The notes under the pieces were generated by a model. It was given only the letters and a program-made list of their open reading frames with translations, was not told the origin of the DNA and did not search any database. Of a DNA stretch of 64,000 nucleotides, positions 26,310 through 34,947 are shown one piece after another (position 1 is the first letter of the stretch; each line of letters starts with the position of its first letter). The stretch is from CAYWRZ01 sp964460845 (GTDB taxonomy: Bacteria; Bacteroidota; Bacteroidia; Flavobacteriales_D; UBA2798), in the NCBI GenBank assembly GCA_964460845.1, contig CAYWRZ010000014.1:1-64000 (forward strand), given 5' to 3'. The position numbers and the translations under genes are program-made.

Positions 26310-26546
26310 ATGATTGAGATAACCGAATTTACCCGTCTGCTGGAAGAAGAGTTTGAAGACATTACGCCCGGTACGCTCAGTCCGCAGACCAATTACCGGG
26401 AGATCCCGAACTTCAGTTCCATGCACGCCCTTATTATTATTGCTTTCATCGACAATCAGTTCGATGTGCTGCTCAAGGGGCAGGACCTGAAAGAAGCCGA
26501 TACGATTGCCGATCTTTATCGTGTGGTAAAGGAGCGTATGGCATAA
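26310..26546 (+). CDS. Acyl carrier protein
   Basis: This 78-residue acidic helical protein has the carrier-protein layout. The phosphopantetheine serine is predicted at S37 within IPNFSSMHALIIIAFID, where the usual DSL reads SSM. The helix around the serine and the C-terminal TIADLYRVVKER match the carrier proteins found with KAS III genes in glycan and metabolite clusters. It would hold the acyl intermediate used by the two KAS III enzymes and the SDR. Its stop overlaps the start of KAS III-2 by one base (TAATG). Confidence 0.85.
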   Translation: MIEITEFTRLLEEEFEDITPGTLSPQTNYREIPNFSSMHALIIIAFIDNQFDVLLKGQDLKEADTIADLYRVVKERMA

Positions 26547-27604
26547 TGGCCGTATTTAAAATCGATCATATCAGCATAGGGGGAGTGGCGGCCTGCGTTC
26601 CCGAACAGCGGTCTCGCACCGCCGACTATACCCGTATTTCGGAAGCCGATCGCAAGCTCTTTGAAACCGGCACCGGTATTGTCGAAAGAAGAGTAGCGCC
26701 CGAATCGGTATGTACGTCCGATATGTGCTTTGCCGCCGCGCAGCGCTTGTTGGCCGAAACCGGCACCGATGCCTCTGAAATCGATCTGCTGGTTTTTGTA
26801 TCGCAATCGCCCGATTATTTTCTACCGGCTACCTCGATACTGCTGCAAGAGCGCCTGGGCTTGTCCAAACGGACAATGGCTTTCGACATCAATTTGGGTT
26901 GCTCGGGTTATGTATATGGGCTGGCCGTAGCCTCCAACCTGCTCAGCTTGCCCGGTTTTCGAAAAGGATTATTATTGTGCGGCGATAAATCTTCTTTCTC
27001 TGCCGCCTACACCGACAAGAGCACGCATCCCTTATTCGGCGATGCCGGTACGGCTACGCTTATTGAGCATCATCCGGGTGCCGCGCCCCTGTATTTCAAC
27101 CTGCAAACCGATGGTGGAGGATGGGAATCGATCATTATACGCGGCGGAGGTACACGCAACCGTTTTACCGAAGATTCGCTGAAAAAAGTGAAAATCGAAG
27201 AAGGCATCGAAAGAAGCGCCTGTGATTTGGAGCTTAACGGCATTGAAGTGTTCAATTTTTCCCTTCGCGAAGTAAAGCCCAATGTGGAAGAGCTGCTCCG
27301 GTTTTCGGGCAAATCGCTTGAAGAAATCGATTACGTACTCATGCACCAGGCCAATAAGCTTATTAACGAATCGGTGCGTAAGAAGCTGAAATTAGAAAAA
27401 GAAAAAGTACCTTATTCCATCGACCGTTTTGGCAATACCAGCTCGGCATCGATACCGCTTACCCTGGTGACCGAACTGGGAGCTACCTTGCGGCACGCGC
27501 GCAAAGAACTGCTGCTTTCGGGCTTCGGGGTGGGCTACTCCTGGGGTTCGGTGCTGCTTAGCGCCGATCGGCTTGTCGTACCTGAACTCATAGAATTGAA
27601 ATGA
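26546..27604 (+). CDS. 3-oxoacyl-ACP synthase III family protein (KAS III-2)
   Basis: This 352-residue second KAS III has an intact triad: C119 in NLGCSGYVYGLAVA, H267 in MHQANKLI and N297 in FGNTSSASIPLTL. It differs clearly from KAS III-1, so it is not a recent duplicate and the two probably use different acyl groups. It is translationally coupled to the acyl carrier protein upstream and to the SDR downstream (ATGA), so ACP, KAS III-2 and SDR very likely act in sequence to make a 3-oxo and then 3-hydroxy acyl group. Confidence 0.88.
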   Translation: MAVFKIDHISIGGVAACVPEQRSRTADYTRISEADRKLFETGTGIVERRVAPESVCTSDMCFAAAQRLLAETGTDASEIDLLVFVSQSPDYFLPATSILLQERLGLSKRTMAFDINLGCSGYVYGLAVASNLLSLPGFRKGLLLCGDKSSFSAAYTDKSTHPLFGDAGTATLIEHHPGAAPLYFNLQTDGGGWESIIIRGGGTRNRFTEDSLKKVKIEEGIERSACDLELNGIEVFNFSLREVKPNVEELLRFSGKSLEEIDYVLMHQANKLINESVRKKLKLEKEKVPYSIDRFGNTSSASIPLTLVTELGATLRHARKELLLSGFGVGYSWGSVLLSADRLVVPELIELK

Positions 27605-28377
27605 TCACTACCGATACTATACCCCGCAGCGACACCCCTTTTCACCTCTCTGGTAAAACGATACTGGTTACCGGCGCCACTTCGGGCATCGGTATGCAAA
27701 CGGTGAAAAGCATTATCGCTATGGGTGGAAAAGTGCTGGTAGCGGGACGAAATCCGGAAAAGCTCGGCCAGGTGGCCGATACCTGCGGCTCGGCTGTGAT
27801 TCAGCAATTGCTTTGCGATTTTACGCAGGAAGCCCAAATCCGTGATCTGGCCGCGCAGGCTAAGCCTATCGACGGACTGGTGCATTGCGCCGGCTTAGTG
27901 ACCCCTTATCCCATTCGTTATCTTTCTTTTCAAAAGATGGACGAAACCATGCACCTTAATTTTTACTCGGCTTTTTCGCTGGTGGCGCAGCTCGATCAGA
28001 AAAAAAAGCTGTTGCAAGGCGCTTCGCTGGTATTCATTTCCTCCATTTCGGCCCGGCATCCGCACAAAGGCGGATCGGCTTACGGGGCTTCTAAAGCGGC
28101 ACTCGAATCCTTTTCGAAGGTAGTGGCGTTGGAATATGCGCATCGCGGAATCCGATCCAACTGCATCCTTCCGGCTATGGTACATACACCTTTGTACGAA
28201 AAAGCTTCGGAAGAGGCAGGACACGACTCCATGCAGGCGCATATCGAAAAATATCCGCTGGGCATAGGTCAGCCCGAAGATGTGGCCAACGCGGCTGTGT
28301 ATCTGCTTTCGCCGGCGTCGCGCTGGATGACCGGGTCGGAGATTACACTCGATGGGGGCTGTTTGCTGGGATACTGA
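27601..28377 (+). CDS. Short-chain dehydrogenase/reductase, FabG-like
   Basis: This 258-residue classical SDR has the cofactor motif TGATSGIG (25-32) and the catalytic residues Ser147/148, Y161 and K165 in FISSISARHPHKGGSAYGAS. The C-terminus has WMTGSEITLDGG, typical of FabG relatives. The likely reaction is NAD(P)H reduction of the 3-oxoacyl-ACP made by KAS III-2. Reduction of a keto-sugar made by RfbG is an alternative, since no other ketoreductase is in the cluster. Confidence 0.87.
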   Translation: MITTDTIPRSDTPFHLSGKTILVTGATSGIGMQTVKSIIAMGGKVLVAGRNPEKLGQVADTCGSAVIQQLLCDFTQEAQIRDLAAQAKPIDGLVHCAGLVTPYPIRYLSFQKMDETMHLNFYSAFSLVAQLDQKKKLLQGASLVFISSISARHPHKGGSAYGASKAALESFSKVVALEYAHRGIRSNCILPAMVHTPLYEKASEEAGHDSMQAHIEKYPLGIGQPEDVANAAVYLLSPASRWMTGSEITLDGGCLLGY

Positions 28378-28415
28378 CCGTTCGGGTTTACACGCACTAA
28401 CGCATTACTGGAATT

Positions 28416-29048
28416 ATGATCATCGAACAATACGGTATAAAGTTAAAACGACTCACGCATGCCGATATTGAGCAGGTACGCCGCTGGCGTAACCATCCCG
28501 AGATCCGGAAAAATATGGCCTTTAAAAGGTATATTACCCGGAAAATGCAGGAAGCCTGGTTCGAGTCGATCGACAACAAATACAACTATTATTTTATTAT
28601 CGAATACGAAGGACAGCAGGTGGGCGTGCTCAACAGCAAAAATGTCAATGTAAAAGACGGCTACGGCGAAGGTGGAATTTTTATCTGGGAACAGGCATTA
28701 CACGCTACTTTTGTACCTACGCTGGCTTCTTTCCTGATGCTCGACGCTTCTTTCAACCGGCTCCAGCTTTTCGATAAGTCGTATATCCGGATTTTACCGC
28801 AAAACACGAAGGTTATTGCCTACAATCGTTTGCTGGGCTACACAGAGGTTCCTTACCAGGAGAAAAGCCGGAATCGTCTTTACGTGCTTACCCGCGAGGC
28901 GTTTAACCGTCGGAAAATCCAGTTGGAGAAAACCCTGGTGGCGCTCTCGGGTGGGAAGTCCGAATTCCGGATCAGCGGAAAGCCTTCCGAAAAAAATCTT
29001 GATGAAATTAACCTGATACTGGCACGTCATGGCGAAAGAGAGCGATAG
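28416..29048 (+). CDS. GNAT-family N-acyltransferase
   Basis: This 210-residue protein has a GNAT fold over about residues 8-165, beginning LKRLTHADIEQVRRWRNHPE, which resembles RimJ/PseH-type acyltransferases acting on amino sugars or peptides. The strand FIIEYEGQQVGVLNSKNV and the late segment YNRLLGYTEV, common in this group, are visible. An additional tail of about 45 residues (ending near LILARHGERER) is not typical. It could move an acyl or acetyl group from CoA or ACP to an amino group of the product. It overlaps the next gene by 20 bp. Confidence 0.8.
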   Translation: MIIEQYGIKLKRLTHADIEQVRRWRNHPEIRKNMAFKRYITRKMQEAWFESIDNKYNYYFIIEYEGQQVGVLNSKNVNVKDGYGEGGIFIWEQALHATFVPTLASFLMLDASFNRLQLFDKSYIRILPQNTKVIAYNRLLGYTEVPYQEKSRNRLYVLTREAFNRRKIQLEKTLVALSGGKSEFRISGKPSEKNLDEINLILARHGERER

Positions 29049-29907
29049 GATAACAGACTTATCCGCAGTCATGAAAATCCCGGAAGTAAGCACCTTCTTA
29101 CACCGTGGAATGTCGCTCTTTGTACCCAATACCGAAAAATACAAAAGCTGGATAGGGTTTAATTACGATCGTCAGGGCTGTACAGGCATAAAGTTTTATT
29201 TTACCTGGTACCGCGATCTTGCTCCCGATTTTTTGAAGCAAATGCTGCCTCCTCAGGCGGTAGAAGATTTTTTGACCTCCTATTCCGAACGGCATATCCC
29301 TTCGATACTGCATTCGTACGAATACGGTAGCGGATATACGCTCGGATTGAAAATAGATGCGAAACACCGCATCACCCGCGCTTTTGTCTATAATTTACCG
29401 CTCGGTGAAGAAGATTACGGCTTGCTGGCACAGCGTGGAATACATCCTGATTCGCTTTTGTCGTATAAAGGTGTTTACCACCATTATTCCGAAACGGATG
29501 CTTATCGTAAAACGTATTATTATCTCAATGGGGTAGAAGCCGGTAAAAAACTGATCGACCTTTTCCATTTTTCTATCGGGAAAGAACCGTTTGTGCCGGT
29601 AATCGAGTACGGATTGGGAACGGGGTTTTATGCCGAATCGCCTGCCGACGATGCCAAAATTATTTTGCTCGGCAATTACGAAGCGGTGTGGAACGCTTAT
29701 CGCGAGTCGGGAATTTTGTTCGGCTCGCTGCAGCACGATGCCGAAGTCTTGTCGCGACGATACGGACTGTCTTGTATGTGTCCGGCGGTATATGCAAACG
29801 GACAGATACAGTCTTTCTACCTTTGCGACATGGCCGATACACCTCACCTGCATACGCTTGAGAAAATAGCAGAGCGCGAAAATCAACTCAAACTCAACAC
29901 GGAATGA
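29029..29907 (+). CDS. Unknown protein A of a three-paralogue set, ABBA-barrel candidate
   Basis: I do not recognise a named family for this 292-residue protein. It aligns with the 271-residue protein at 30880: IGFNYDRQGCTGIKFYFTW matches FGVNYTDQAITSVKLYFVF, GSGYTLGLKIDAKHRITRA matches its RGLTFGLKCYPAADGEIRI segment, and YRKTYYYLNGVEAG matches HYKRYYYLYDPATK. Beta-hairpins of this kind alternate with helices along the chain, roughly five times. That is the repeat plan of ABBA-fold aromatic prenyltransferases, and the length also fits. There is no signal peptide, so it is cytosolic. It overlaps its neighbours on both sides. The fold assignment is inference. Confidence 0.7.
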   Translation: MAKESDRITDLSAVMKIPEVSTFLHRGMSLFVPNTEKYKSWIGFNYDRQGCTGIKFYFTWYRDLAPDFLKQMLPPQAVEDFLTSYSERHIPSILHSYEYGSGYTLGLKIDAKHRITRAFVYNLPLGEEDYGLLAQRGIHPDSLLSYKGVYHHYSETDAYRKTYYYLNGVEAGKKLIDLFHFSIGKEPFVPVIEYGLGTGFYAESPADDAKIILLGNYEAVWNAYRESGILFGSLQHDAEVLSRRYGLSCMCPAVYANGQIQSFYLCDMADTPHLHTLEKIAERENQLKLNTE

Positions 29908-30830
29908 GCAGTACCTTGTCATTGACCAACGAAGGGAATTATTACGATGTGAATTTTTTTCAGTACTACCCTGAAAATACTCGTCCGTCTTCGCTTCCGT
30001 CGGCTTATCTTTTTGAAAAGGCACTTGCGTACCTGTTTACTCCCGACACTACGCTCGGAGAAATGGCCTGCGCGATTCAGCAGCAACAGGGCTTGAACCG
30101 TACTTTATGGGGAATACGCAATGAAAACGGGCGTTTTTCGACCGAATTTTATTTTTTTTATCCCCGGAAATTTCCGCAGAATGCCCTCGAAAACCTGGCT
30201 CCCGTTATTGATCCGTACCTCGAAAAGCCAGTTTCGGGTCAGCGTCTTAAAGAGGGATATTACCTTATTTCATTCAATCCTCAGGCCGGGAAAAAAGCCG
30301 ATGGTATTAACGTGTATTACCCCGAGGTGGATGCGTCGCGTCCGGTGATTACGATAGCCGATACCGGATTTACCTTTAATACCGAAGATCCGGTGTTCTA
30401 TTCCTACCTCTTTGATCCCGCTTCGGGAAGCTATACGCTTACCAATACCTACCATACCTTTTTCGGCATACAGCAGACCAAAGCTATTCTCGACAAGATG
30501 TACGAAGCCTGTCGTGCATTTTTTCCGGATCAGGATCCGCTTCGCGCCAATGCTTACCTTAGCTTGCCGTACCTGTACGAAGCGGGAAAAATGATCCACA
30601 GTTCGGCCGTCACCTGGAAACAGGGTGTAGTAGGCTTGTATTTTGTCGGACTTTCTTTCGCAAAATTTCTCCAGTTTTTAACCGAGCATGCTTATCCCTC
30701 CGAATATGTGGAAGCCTTGCGCGAGCGAGCCGCCGATCTGCAGCACCTGCGGTACGATGTAGGTTTGGATTTCACCTTAGAAAAAGGCGAATTCAGCCTC
30801 AAAAAAACGGCCTTCTGGGGTACTTTTTAA
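29904..30830 (+). CDS. Unknown protein B of a three-paralogue set, ABBA-barrel candidate
   Basis: This 308-residue cytosolic protein has no recognised family. It is the most diverged of the three. LWGIRNENGRFSTEFYFFYP followed by FPQNALENLAPVI parallels the SVKLYFVFQQQFPPESL segment of the 30880 protein. Further hairpins are GYYLISFNPQAGKKADGINV, FYSYLFDPASGSYTLTNTYH, VTWKQGVVGLYFVG and YDVGLDFTLEKGEFSLKKT. Five hairpins with helices between them fit a ten-strand ABBA barrel. GRFSTEFYF resembles a strand motif of NphB-type prenyltransferases as I recall it, which needs checking. The start overlaps the previous stop (ATGA). Confidence 0.65.
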   Translation: MSSTLSLTNEGNYYDVNFFQYYPENTRPSSLPSAYLFEKALAYLFTPDTTLGEMACAIQQQQGLNRTLWGIRNENGRFSTEFYFFYPRKFPQNALENLAPVIDPYLEKPVSGQRLKEGYYLISFNPQAGKKADGINVYYPEVDASRPVITIADTGFTFNTEDPVFYSYLFDPASGSYTLTNTYHTFFGIQQTKAILDKMYEACRAFFPDQDPLRANAYLSLPYLYEAGKMIHSSAVTWKQGVVGLYFVGLSFAKFLQFLTEHAYPSEYVEALRERAADLQHLRYDVGLDFTLEKGEFSLKKTAFWGTF

Positions 30831-30879
30831 GGAATTTCAAAAAAACAGCGGGCTGGTTCAGCCCCTCATTTTAGTAAAG

Positions 30880-31695
30880 ATGATCGATTTTACCGCACAA
30901 TTTTATGCCATCTTGCAGCATCCCGAAGTAGTGCGGAGCGTGCAGCAGTTGCGAGCGGAACTGCGTATGGATGAGGGAGCCTCGACCTATTTTGGGGTAA
31001 ATTATACCGATCAGGCCATTACTTCGGTAAAGCTTTATTTCGTATTTCAACAGCAGTTCCCACCCGAATCTTTGCTCGAAAAAAGGGCCGATCCGCTGAT
31101 GCGCAAGCTCATTGCCGCGCATTGGAAACCCGCTTCTGCGGCAGAATATGTGCATCGCGGACTTACCTTCGGATTGAAGTGTTATCCTGCTGCCGACGGA
31201 GAAATAAGAATTTCGGACTATGTGTATTTCCGGACAGACGAGTATGCCTGGGGAGAACCGGAGCAGCTTACACTTACTCCTTCAGATAGGGCGCTTCCCT
31301 GCGGACTTTGTGCCGAACAGGGCAGTCAGGAGTGGCACTACAAACGGTATTATTACCTCTATGACCCCGCTACAAAAGCGCAAGTACTGGAAGAATTCGG
31401 GCTTTCGGATAAAATACCCCGTTCGCTGCTCGATTTTGTGGAATATACCGAAAGCGCTACCGAACGAAAAATAAACCTGAATATAATAGAAAGTCACGCT
31501 GTGCTGAATCTGCTCAGGCAGGAAGATAATCCGCATATTTTGGCATTGAGCGGCCATCTTTATGCGCAGCATCAGCTTTATGTCTGTGCGCCCGGCTACC
31601 GTCTTCACAGTCCGGTAAGGGCCTTGTATTATATGCCCGGAGCAGCCTTCGGTCAGGTGGGATACAAGCCGGATACATTGGCCCTGTTTTTTTGA
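30880..31695 (+). CDS. Unknown protein C of a three-paralogue set, ABBA-barrel candidate
   Basis: This 271-residue cytosolic protein has no recognised family and is the closest relative of protein A. Hairpins are YFGVNYTDQAITSVKLYFVF, LTFGLKCYPAADGEIRISDY, WHYKRYYYLYDP, TERKINLNII and HLYAQHQLYVCAPGYRLHSP, again with helices between them (for example QVLEEFGL and HAVLNLLRQ). It lies 49 bp after protein B and 40 bp before the first hydroxylase-like gene. If these three are prenyltransferases, three copies would imply several prenyl acceptors or a functional split among the copies. Confidence 0.7.
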   Translation: MIDFTAQFYAILQHPEVVRSVQQLRAELRMDEGASTYFGVNYTDQAITSVKLYFVFQQQFPPESLLEKRADPLMRKLIAAHWKPASAAEYVHRGLTFGLKCYPAADGEIRISDYVYFRTDEYAWGEPEQLTLTPSDRALPCGLCAEQGSQEWHYKRYYYLYDPATKAQVLEEFGLSDKIPRSLLDFVEYTESATERKINLNIIESHAVLNLLRQEDNPHILALSGHLYAQHQLYVCAPGYRLHSPVRALYYMPGAAFGQVGYKPDTLALFF

Positions 31696-31735
31696 TAAAT
31701 TAGACGAATGAAAACACGTTTTTAAACTGACGAAT

Positions 31736-32317
31736 ATGTTTTACGACATCGAACACTTTCCGGTGCTTCAGCAGTTAAGAGCAAATGTGGATCGTATTGC
31801 AGAGGAATTGTACCGGGCCGATTCAGACCCGGTGGTTGCCGATTTTTTGTCGGAAACGCCCCAAGTGCCATACTACCGGCATGTAGAGTACTGGACCCGC
31901 GACGTGGGCATACACCCCGAGCAAATCGGTGATACGCCGGCTTATGGGGGATCTATCGCGCTTCCCTTATACAAAAGAAATTTTCCGGTCAAAGATTACA
32001 ATCCCGAAGCGGCTTTTCCTTTCCTGTTTCCACTGCAATTGCAAGTACCCGAATTGAATTTTTCCGCTTTTTTCAGGCTCCCACCCGAATCGGGCACACG
32101 AGAACATACCCATACCAGCCGTAACCTGATTTTTCACCTCTGCCTTTCAGATGCCGACGGCATTTCGACACTGACCTGCGCAGGCGAACAACGCGCATTG
32201 GGCCGCAAGGGCGATTATGTCATTTTTGATTACTCAAAACCCCACTCTTCTTTTAACAAGGGGCGAAAAGACCGAATTAACCTTGTGTGCGATTTTGTGC
32301 CTCCCCCCGGGCTTTAA
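31736..32317 (+). CDS. Aspartyl/asparaginyl beta-hydroxylase-like protein 1
   Basis: This 193-residue protein has the double-stranded beta-helix of the Asp/Asn hydroxylase family, which are Fe(II)/2-oxoglutarate oxygenases. The metal/cosubstrate residues are read as H126 and H134 in REHTHTSRNLIFHLCL and H170 with R180 in DYVIFDYSKPHSSFNKGRKD. The N-terminus MFYDIEHFPVLQ is shared with hydroxylase-like protein 2, and the His/Arg spacing in the two is identical. The substrate is unknown; free or carrier-bound amino acids, a peptide or the cluster product are all possible. Confidence 0.82.
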   Translation: MFYDIEHFPVLQQLRANVDRIAEELYRADSDPVVADFLSETPQVPYYRHVEYWTRDVGIHPEQIGDTPAYGGSIALPLYKRNFPVKDYNPEAAFPFLFPLQLQVPELNFSAFFRLPPESGTREHTHTSRNLIFHLCLSDADGISTLTCAGEQRALGRKGDYVIFDYSKPHSSFNKGRKDRINLVCDFVPPPGL

Positions 32318-32389
32318 CCCGATTAATCCACGTTGGCCTGACTCTGCGCGGCGCATCACACATCCGATACTCACTTCTAACACGACATT

Positions 32390-33160
32390 ATGCAGGTTGT
32401 TATTCTGGCAGGGGGAGAAGGTTCCCGGCTCGGTGAAGAAACCCTACTTCGTCCGAAACCAATGATAGAAATAGGAGGTATGCCCATTCTATGGCATATC
32501 ATGAAACTCTACTCGGCACACGGATTTAACCGCTTTATCTTGCTGTTAGGCTATAAAGGAGACGTGATAAAAGACTTTTTTACCCACTATTATCGCTACC
32601 GCAACGACATGACTATAAACCTCCGCGAAAATAGCATCCGCTATCATACCGGCGATACCGAACCCTGGGAAGTGACGCTTGTCGATACAGGGCGCGAAAC
32701 CCATACCGGAGGTAGAATTAAACGTGCAATGCCGTATCTGCAAGGCGATCATTTCTTACTTACTTATGGAGACGGTGTATCGGATGTGGATATAAACCGT
32801 TTGCGCAATTTTCATCTCGAACATGGCCGCCTGCTCACCTTAACGGCAGTTATTCCCGAAGGCCGCTTTGGTCAGCTTCGTGTAGCAGAAAACAATAGCG
32901 TCAATTCTTTTAAGGAAAAACCACCCGGCGAAGGATGGATTAACGGGGGCTTTTTCGTTTGCCACAAATCGGTGATAGACTACATTGCCGGCGATACCAC
33001 TGTATTTGAAAAAGAACCTATGCAGCAATTGGCCGAACAGGGCGAGCTGATGGCTTATAAGCACGAAGGATTCTGGAAATGCATGGATACCCTGCGCGAT
33101 AAAAAAGAACTGGAACAGCTCTGGCAGTCGGGCGAAGTGCCCTGGAAAACCTGGAATTAA
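32390..33160 (+). CDS. rfbF: Glucose-1-phosphate cytidylyltransferase
   Basis: This enzyme makes CDP-glucose from CTP and glucose 1-phosphate. The 256 residues begin with the nucleotidyltransferase loop VVILAGGEGSRLGEETLLRP and KPMIEIGGMPILWHIMKLYS, which are diagnostic for RfbF. The catalytic region YGDGVSDVDI and the tail KHEGFWKCMDTLRDK are also present. The stop is immediately followed by the ATG of the CDP-glucose 4,6-dehydratase, so the two steps are coupled. Confidence 0.94.
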   Translation: MQVVILAGGEGSRLGEETLLRPKPMIEIGGMPILWHIMKLYSAHGFNRFILLLGYKGDVIKDFFTHYYRYRNDMTINLRENSIRYHTGDTEPWEVTLVDTGRETHTGGRIKRAMPYLQGDHFLLTYGDGVSDVDINRLRNFHLEHGRLLTLTAVIPEGRFGQLRVAENNSVNSFKEKPPGEGWINGGFFVCHKSVIDYIAGDTTVFEKEPMQQLAEQGELMAYKHEGFWKCMDTLRDKKELEQLWQSGEVPWKTWN

Positions 33161-34231
33161 ATGATTGCTTTGTTTGAAGAAGCCTATAAGGGTCGAAAAA
33201 TTATAGTGACCGGTTCAGCCGGATTCAAAGGTGCCTGGCTTTGTTTTTGGCTAAAACAGTTGGGTGCTACGGTGAAAGGAGTAGATAGGATCAGTAATGG
33301 AACGCTTGGCGATATACTACGCATCGAACCGGTATCTGAAGTAACTGACATCACCGATTTAACGGCACTCAGCCAAGTGATACAGCGTTTTGAACCCGAT
33401 CTCATTTTTCACCTTGCTGCACAGCCTTTGGTAAGCGTATCGTACGAAAAGCCTTACGCCACATTTATGACGAATGTGCTGGGTACGCTTAATGTGCTGG
33501 AAGTATTCCGCAATACCGCCTCAGTGACCGGATTGGTGAATGTCACTTCCGACAAGGTTTACCGCAACGACGGAAAAACCCTGCTCACCGAAACCGATAG
33601 CCTGGGAGGCAGCGACCCCTACAGTGCCTCCAAAGCTTGTGCAGAATTGCTTACAAAAGCGTATTACGATTCTTTTTTTGCAAATGCGCGTCCGGTAGTC
33701 ACAGCCCGGGCCGGTAATATTGTCGGGGGTGGCGACTGGTCGCGCGATCGGCTGCTGCCCGATTTGTTTAGGGCGCTTTCCGCAGGCGAAACTTTTGCCG
33801 TCCGAAATCAGGAAGCGGTAAGGCCCTGGCAGCATGTGTTTGACGCACTGTCGGGTTATCTTCTGCTCGGAAGCGAAATGCTTCGGCAAAAGAAAACGCT
33901 TTCGGGAGCCTGGAATTTTGGCCCCGAGCAGCAGGGAATAACGGTGGGAGAGGTAATAGAAGAAGTTTACAGGTATTGGCCACCTGTTCAGCCTGTCGCA
34001 CAAGTTTCTCCTTCATTTGCCGAACATCAGGTACTGAAAATAGACGCGTCTAAAGCCCTTACGCTGGGCTGGAAATCGATATGGCCACTGCGGCAAACGC
34101 TACACCATACCACCGCGTGGTACAGGGAGTATTACCGCGATGGGAGCGATATGTACGAGGTAAGCCTTGCTTCGTTAAACCGATATGTGCAGGATGCAAG
34201 ACAAATGGGGCTTGCCTGGGCATCGTCATAA
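33161..34231 (+). CDS. rfbG: CDP-glucose 4,6-dehydratase
   Basis: This enzyme converts CDP-glucose to CDP-4-keto-6-deoxyglucose with bound NAD. The 356-residue extended SDR has the dinucleotide motif VTGSAGFKGAWL (16-27), the catalytic Y154/K158 in GGSDPYSASKACAELL, and the sugar-binding segment ARAGNIVGGGDWSRDRL. The later enzymes of the CDP-dideoxysugar route (RfbH, RfbE, RfbC/J-type reductases) are absent from this window, so the sugar is probably finished by another enzyme such as the TylF-like methyltransferase or the SDR. Confidence 0.93.
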   Translation: MIALFEEAYKGRKIIVTGSAGFKGAWLCFWLKQLGATVKGVDRISNGTLGDILRIEPVSEVTDITDLTALSQVIQRFEPDLIFHLAAQPLVSVSYEKPYATFMTNVLGTLNVLEVFRNTASVTGLVNVTSDKVYRNDGKTLLTETDSLGGSDPYSASKACAELLTKAYYDSFFANARPVVTARAGNIVGGGDWSRDRLLPDLFRALSAGETFAVRNQEAVRPWQHVFDALSGYLLLGSEMLRQKKTLSGAWNFGPEQQGITVGEVIEEVYRYWPPVQPVAQVSPSFAEHQVLKIDASKALTLGWKSIWPLRQTLHHTTAWYREYYRDGSDMYEVSLASLNRYVQDARQMGLAWASS

Positions 34232-34242
34232 ACACAAGAGCC

Positions 34243-34941
34243 ATGAGCAAAGCCGAAGAAGTATTACAAGCCGTTAACCCTCCCGAAACGCTGAACAGTT
34301 TTGAGGAAGTGGAGCAGATGCTGCGCGATGAAAACACGCTTACCTTATGCCTGAGCGACAGCTTTCATTTTGTTAGCAAAGCGATCGATACACTGATAGC
34401 GGAAGAAATACCCGGCGATATCTTGCTGGCAGGTGTATGGCGAGGCGGACTGGCCGCTTATCTTCAGGCGCTGCTGCTCGAAAAAAAACAGTTGCACCGC
34501 AGGCTTTTTTTGGCCGATACCTTTACCGGTTTTTTGCCGGTAGCCGAAACCTATCCCAAAGATCGGAAGATGCTGGAGCTTTTTTCGACATTTACACCGA
34601 GTCCTATCAGTCGAAAAGGAGTGGAATCGGTTTTTATACGTTTTGACTTGCCGCTCGAAAATGTGGTCTTCCTTGAAGGAGATATCGCCGTAACGTCGAA
34701 AAATGCGGAATATCCGCTGGCGATGCTGCTGATCGATGTGGATTTTTACACGCCTACGTATAATAGTCTTGAAAATTTGTACCCTAATGTGCAGCCCGGA
34801 GGATTCGTATATGTGGACGATTACCATGCAGAGGTGTACGAATGTAAGGAAGCGGTAACCGAATTCAGGAAGCTGCACCACATTCACGAAGAAATACAAA
34901 GGATAAGCCGTTATGCGGTATATTGGAAAAAACAAGTGTAG
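34243..34941 (+). CDS. TylF/MycF-type O-methyltransferase
   Basis: This 232-residue SAM-dependent methyltransferase belongs to the macrocin O-methyltransferase family, which methylates sugar hydroxyls and needs a divalent metal. Motif I reads ILLAGVWRGGLAAYLQALLL (60-79), followed by LFLADTFTGFL. The metal-binding region LLIDVDFYTPTYNSLENLYP and PGGFVYVDDYHAEVYECKEA are typical. The ATG at 34243 was chosen because it lies 11 bp after rfbG; a longer frame would overlap rfbG without homology. It would methylate the deoxysugar of the cluster product. Confidence 0.87.
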   Translation: MSKAEEVLQAVNPPETLNSFEEVEQMLRDENTLTLCLSDSFHFVSKAIDTLIAEEIPGDILLAGVWRGGLAAYLQALLLEKKQLHRRLFLADTFTGFLPVAETYPKDRKMLELFSTFTPSPISRKGVESVFIRFDLPLENVVFLEGDIAVTSKNAEYPLAMLLIDVDFYTPTYNSLENLYPNVQPGGFVYVDDYHAEVYECKEAVTEFRKLHHIHEEIQRISRYAVYWKKQV

Positions 34942-34947
34942 CTGGAA

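Noticed and set aside
24043..28377. The KAS III genes as a flexirubin, aryl polyene or type II PKS cluster
   Set aside because: No KAS I/II pair, chain length factor, dehydratase, ammonia-lyase or DarA partner is present.
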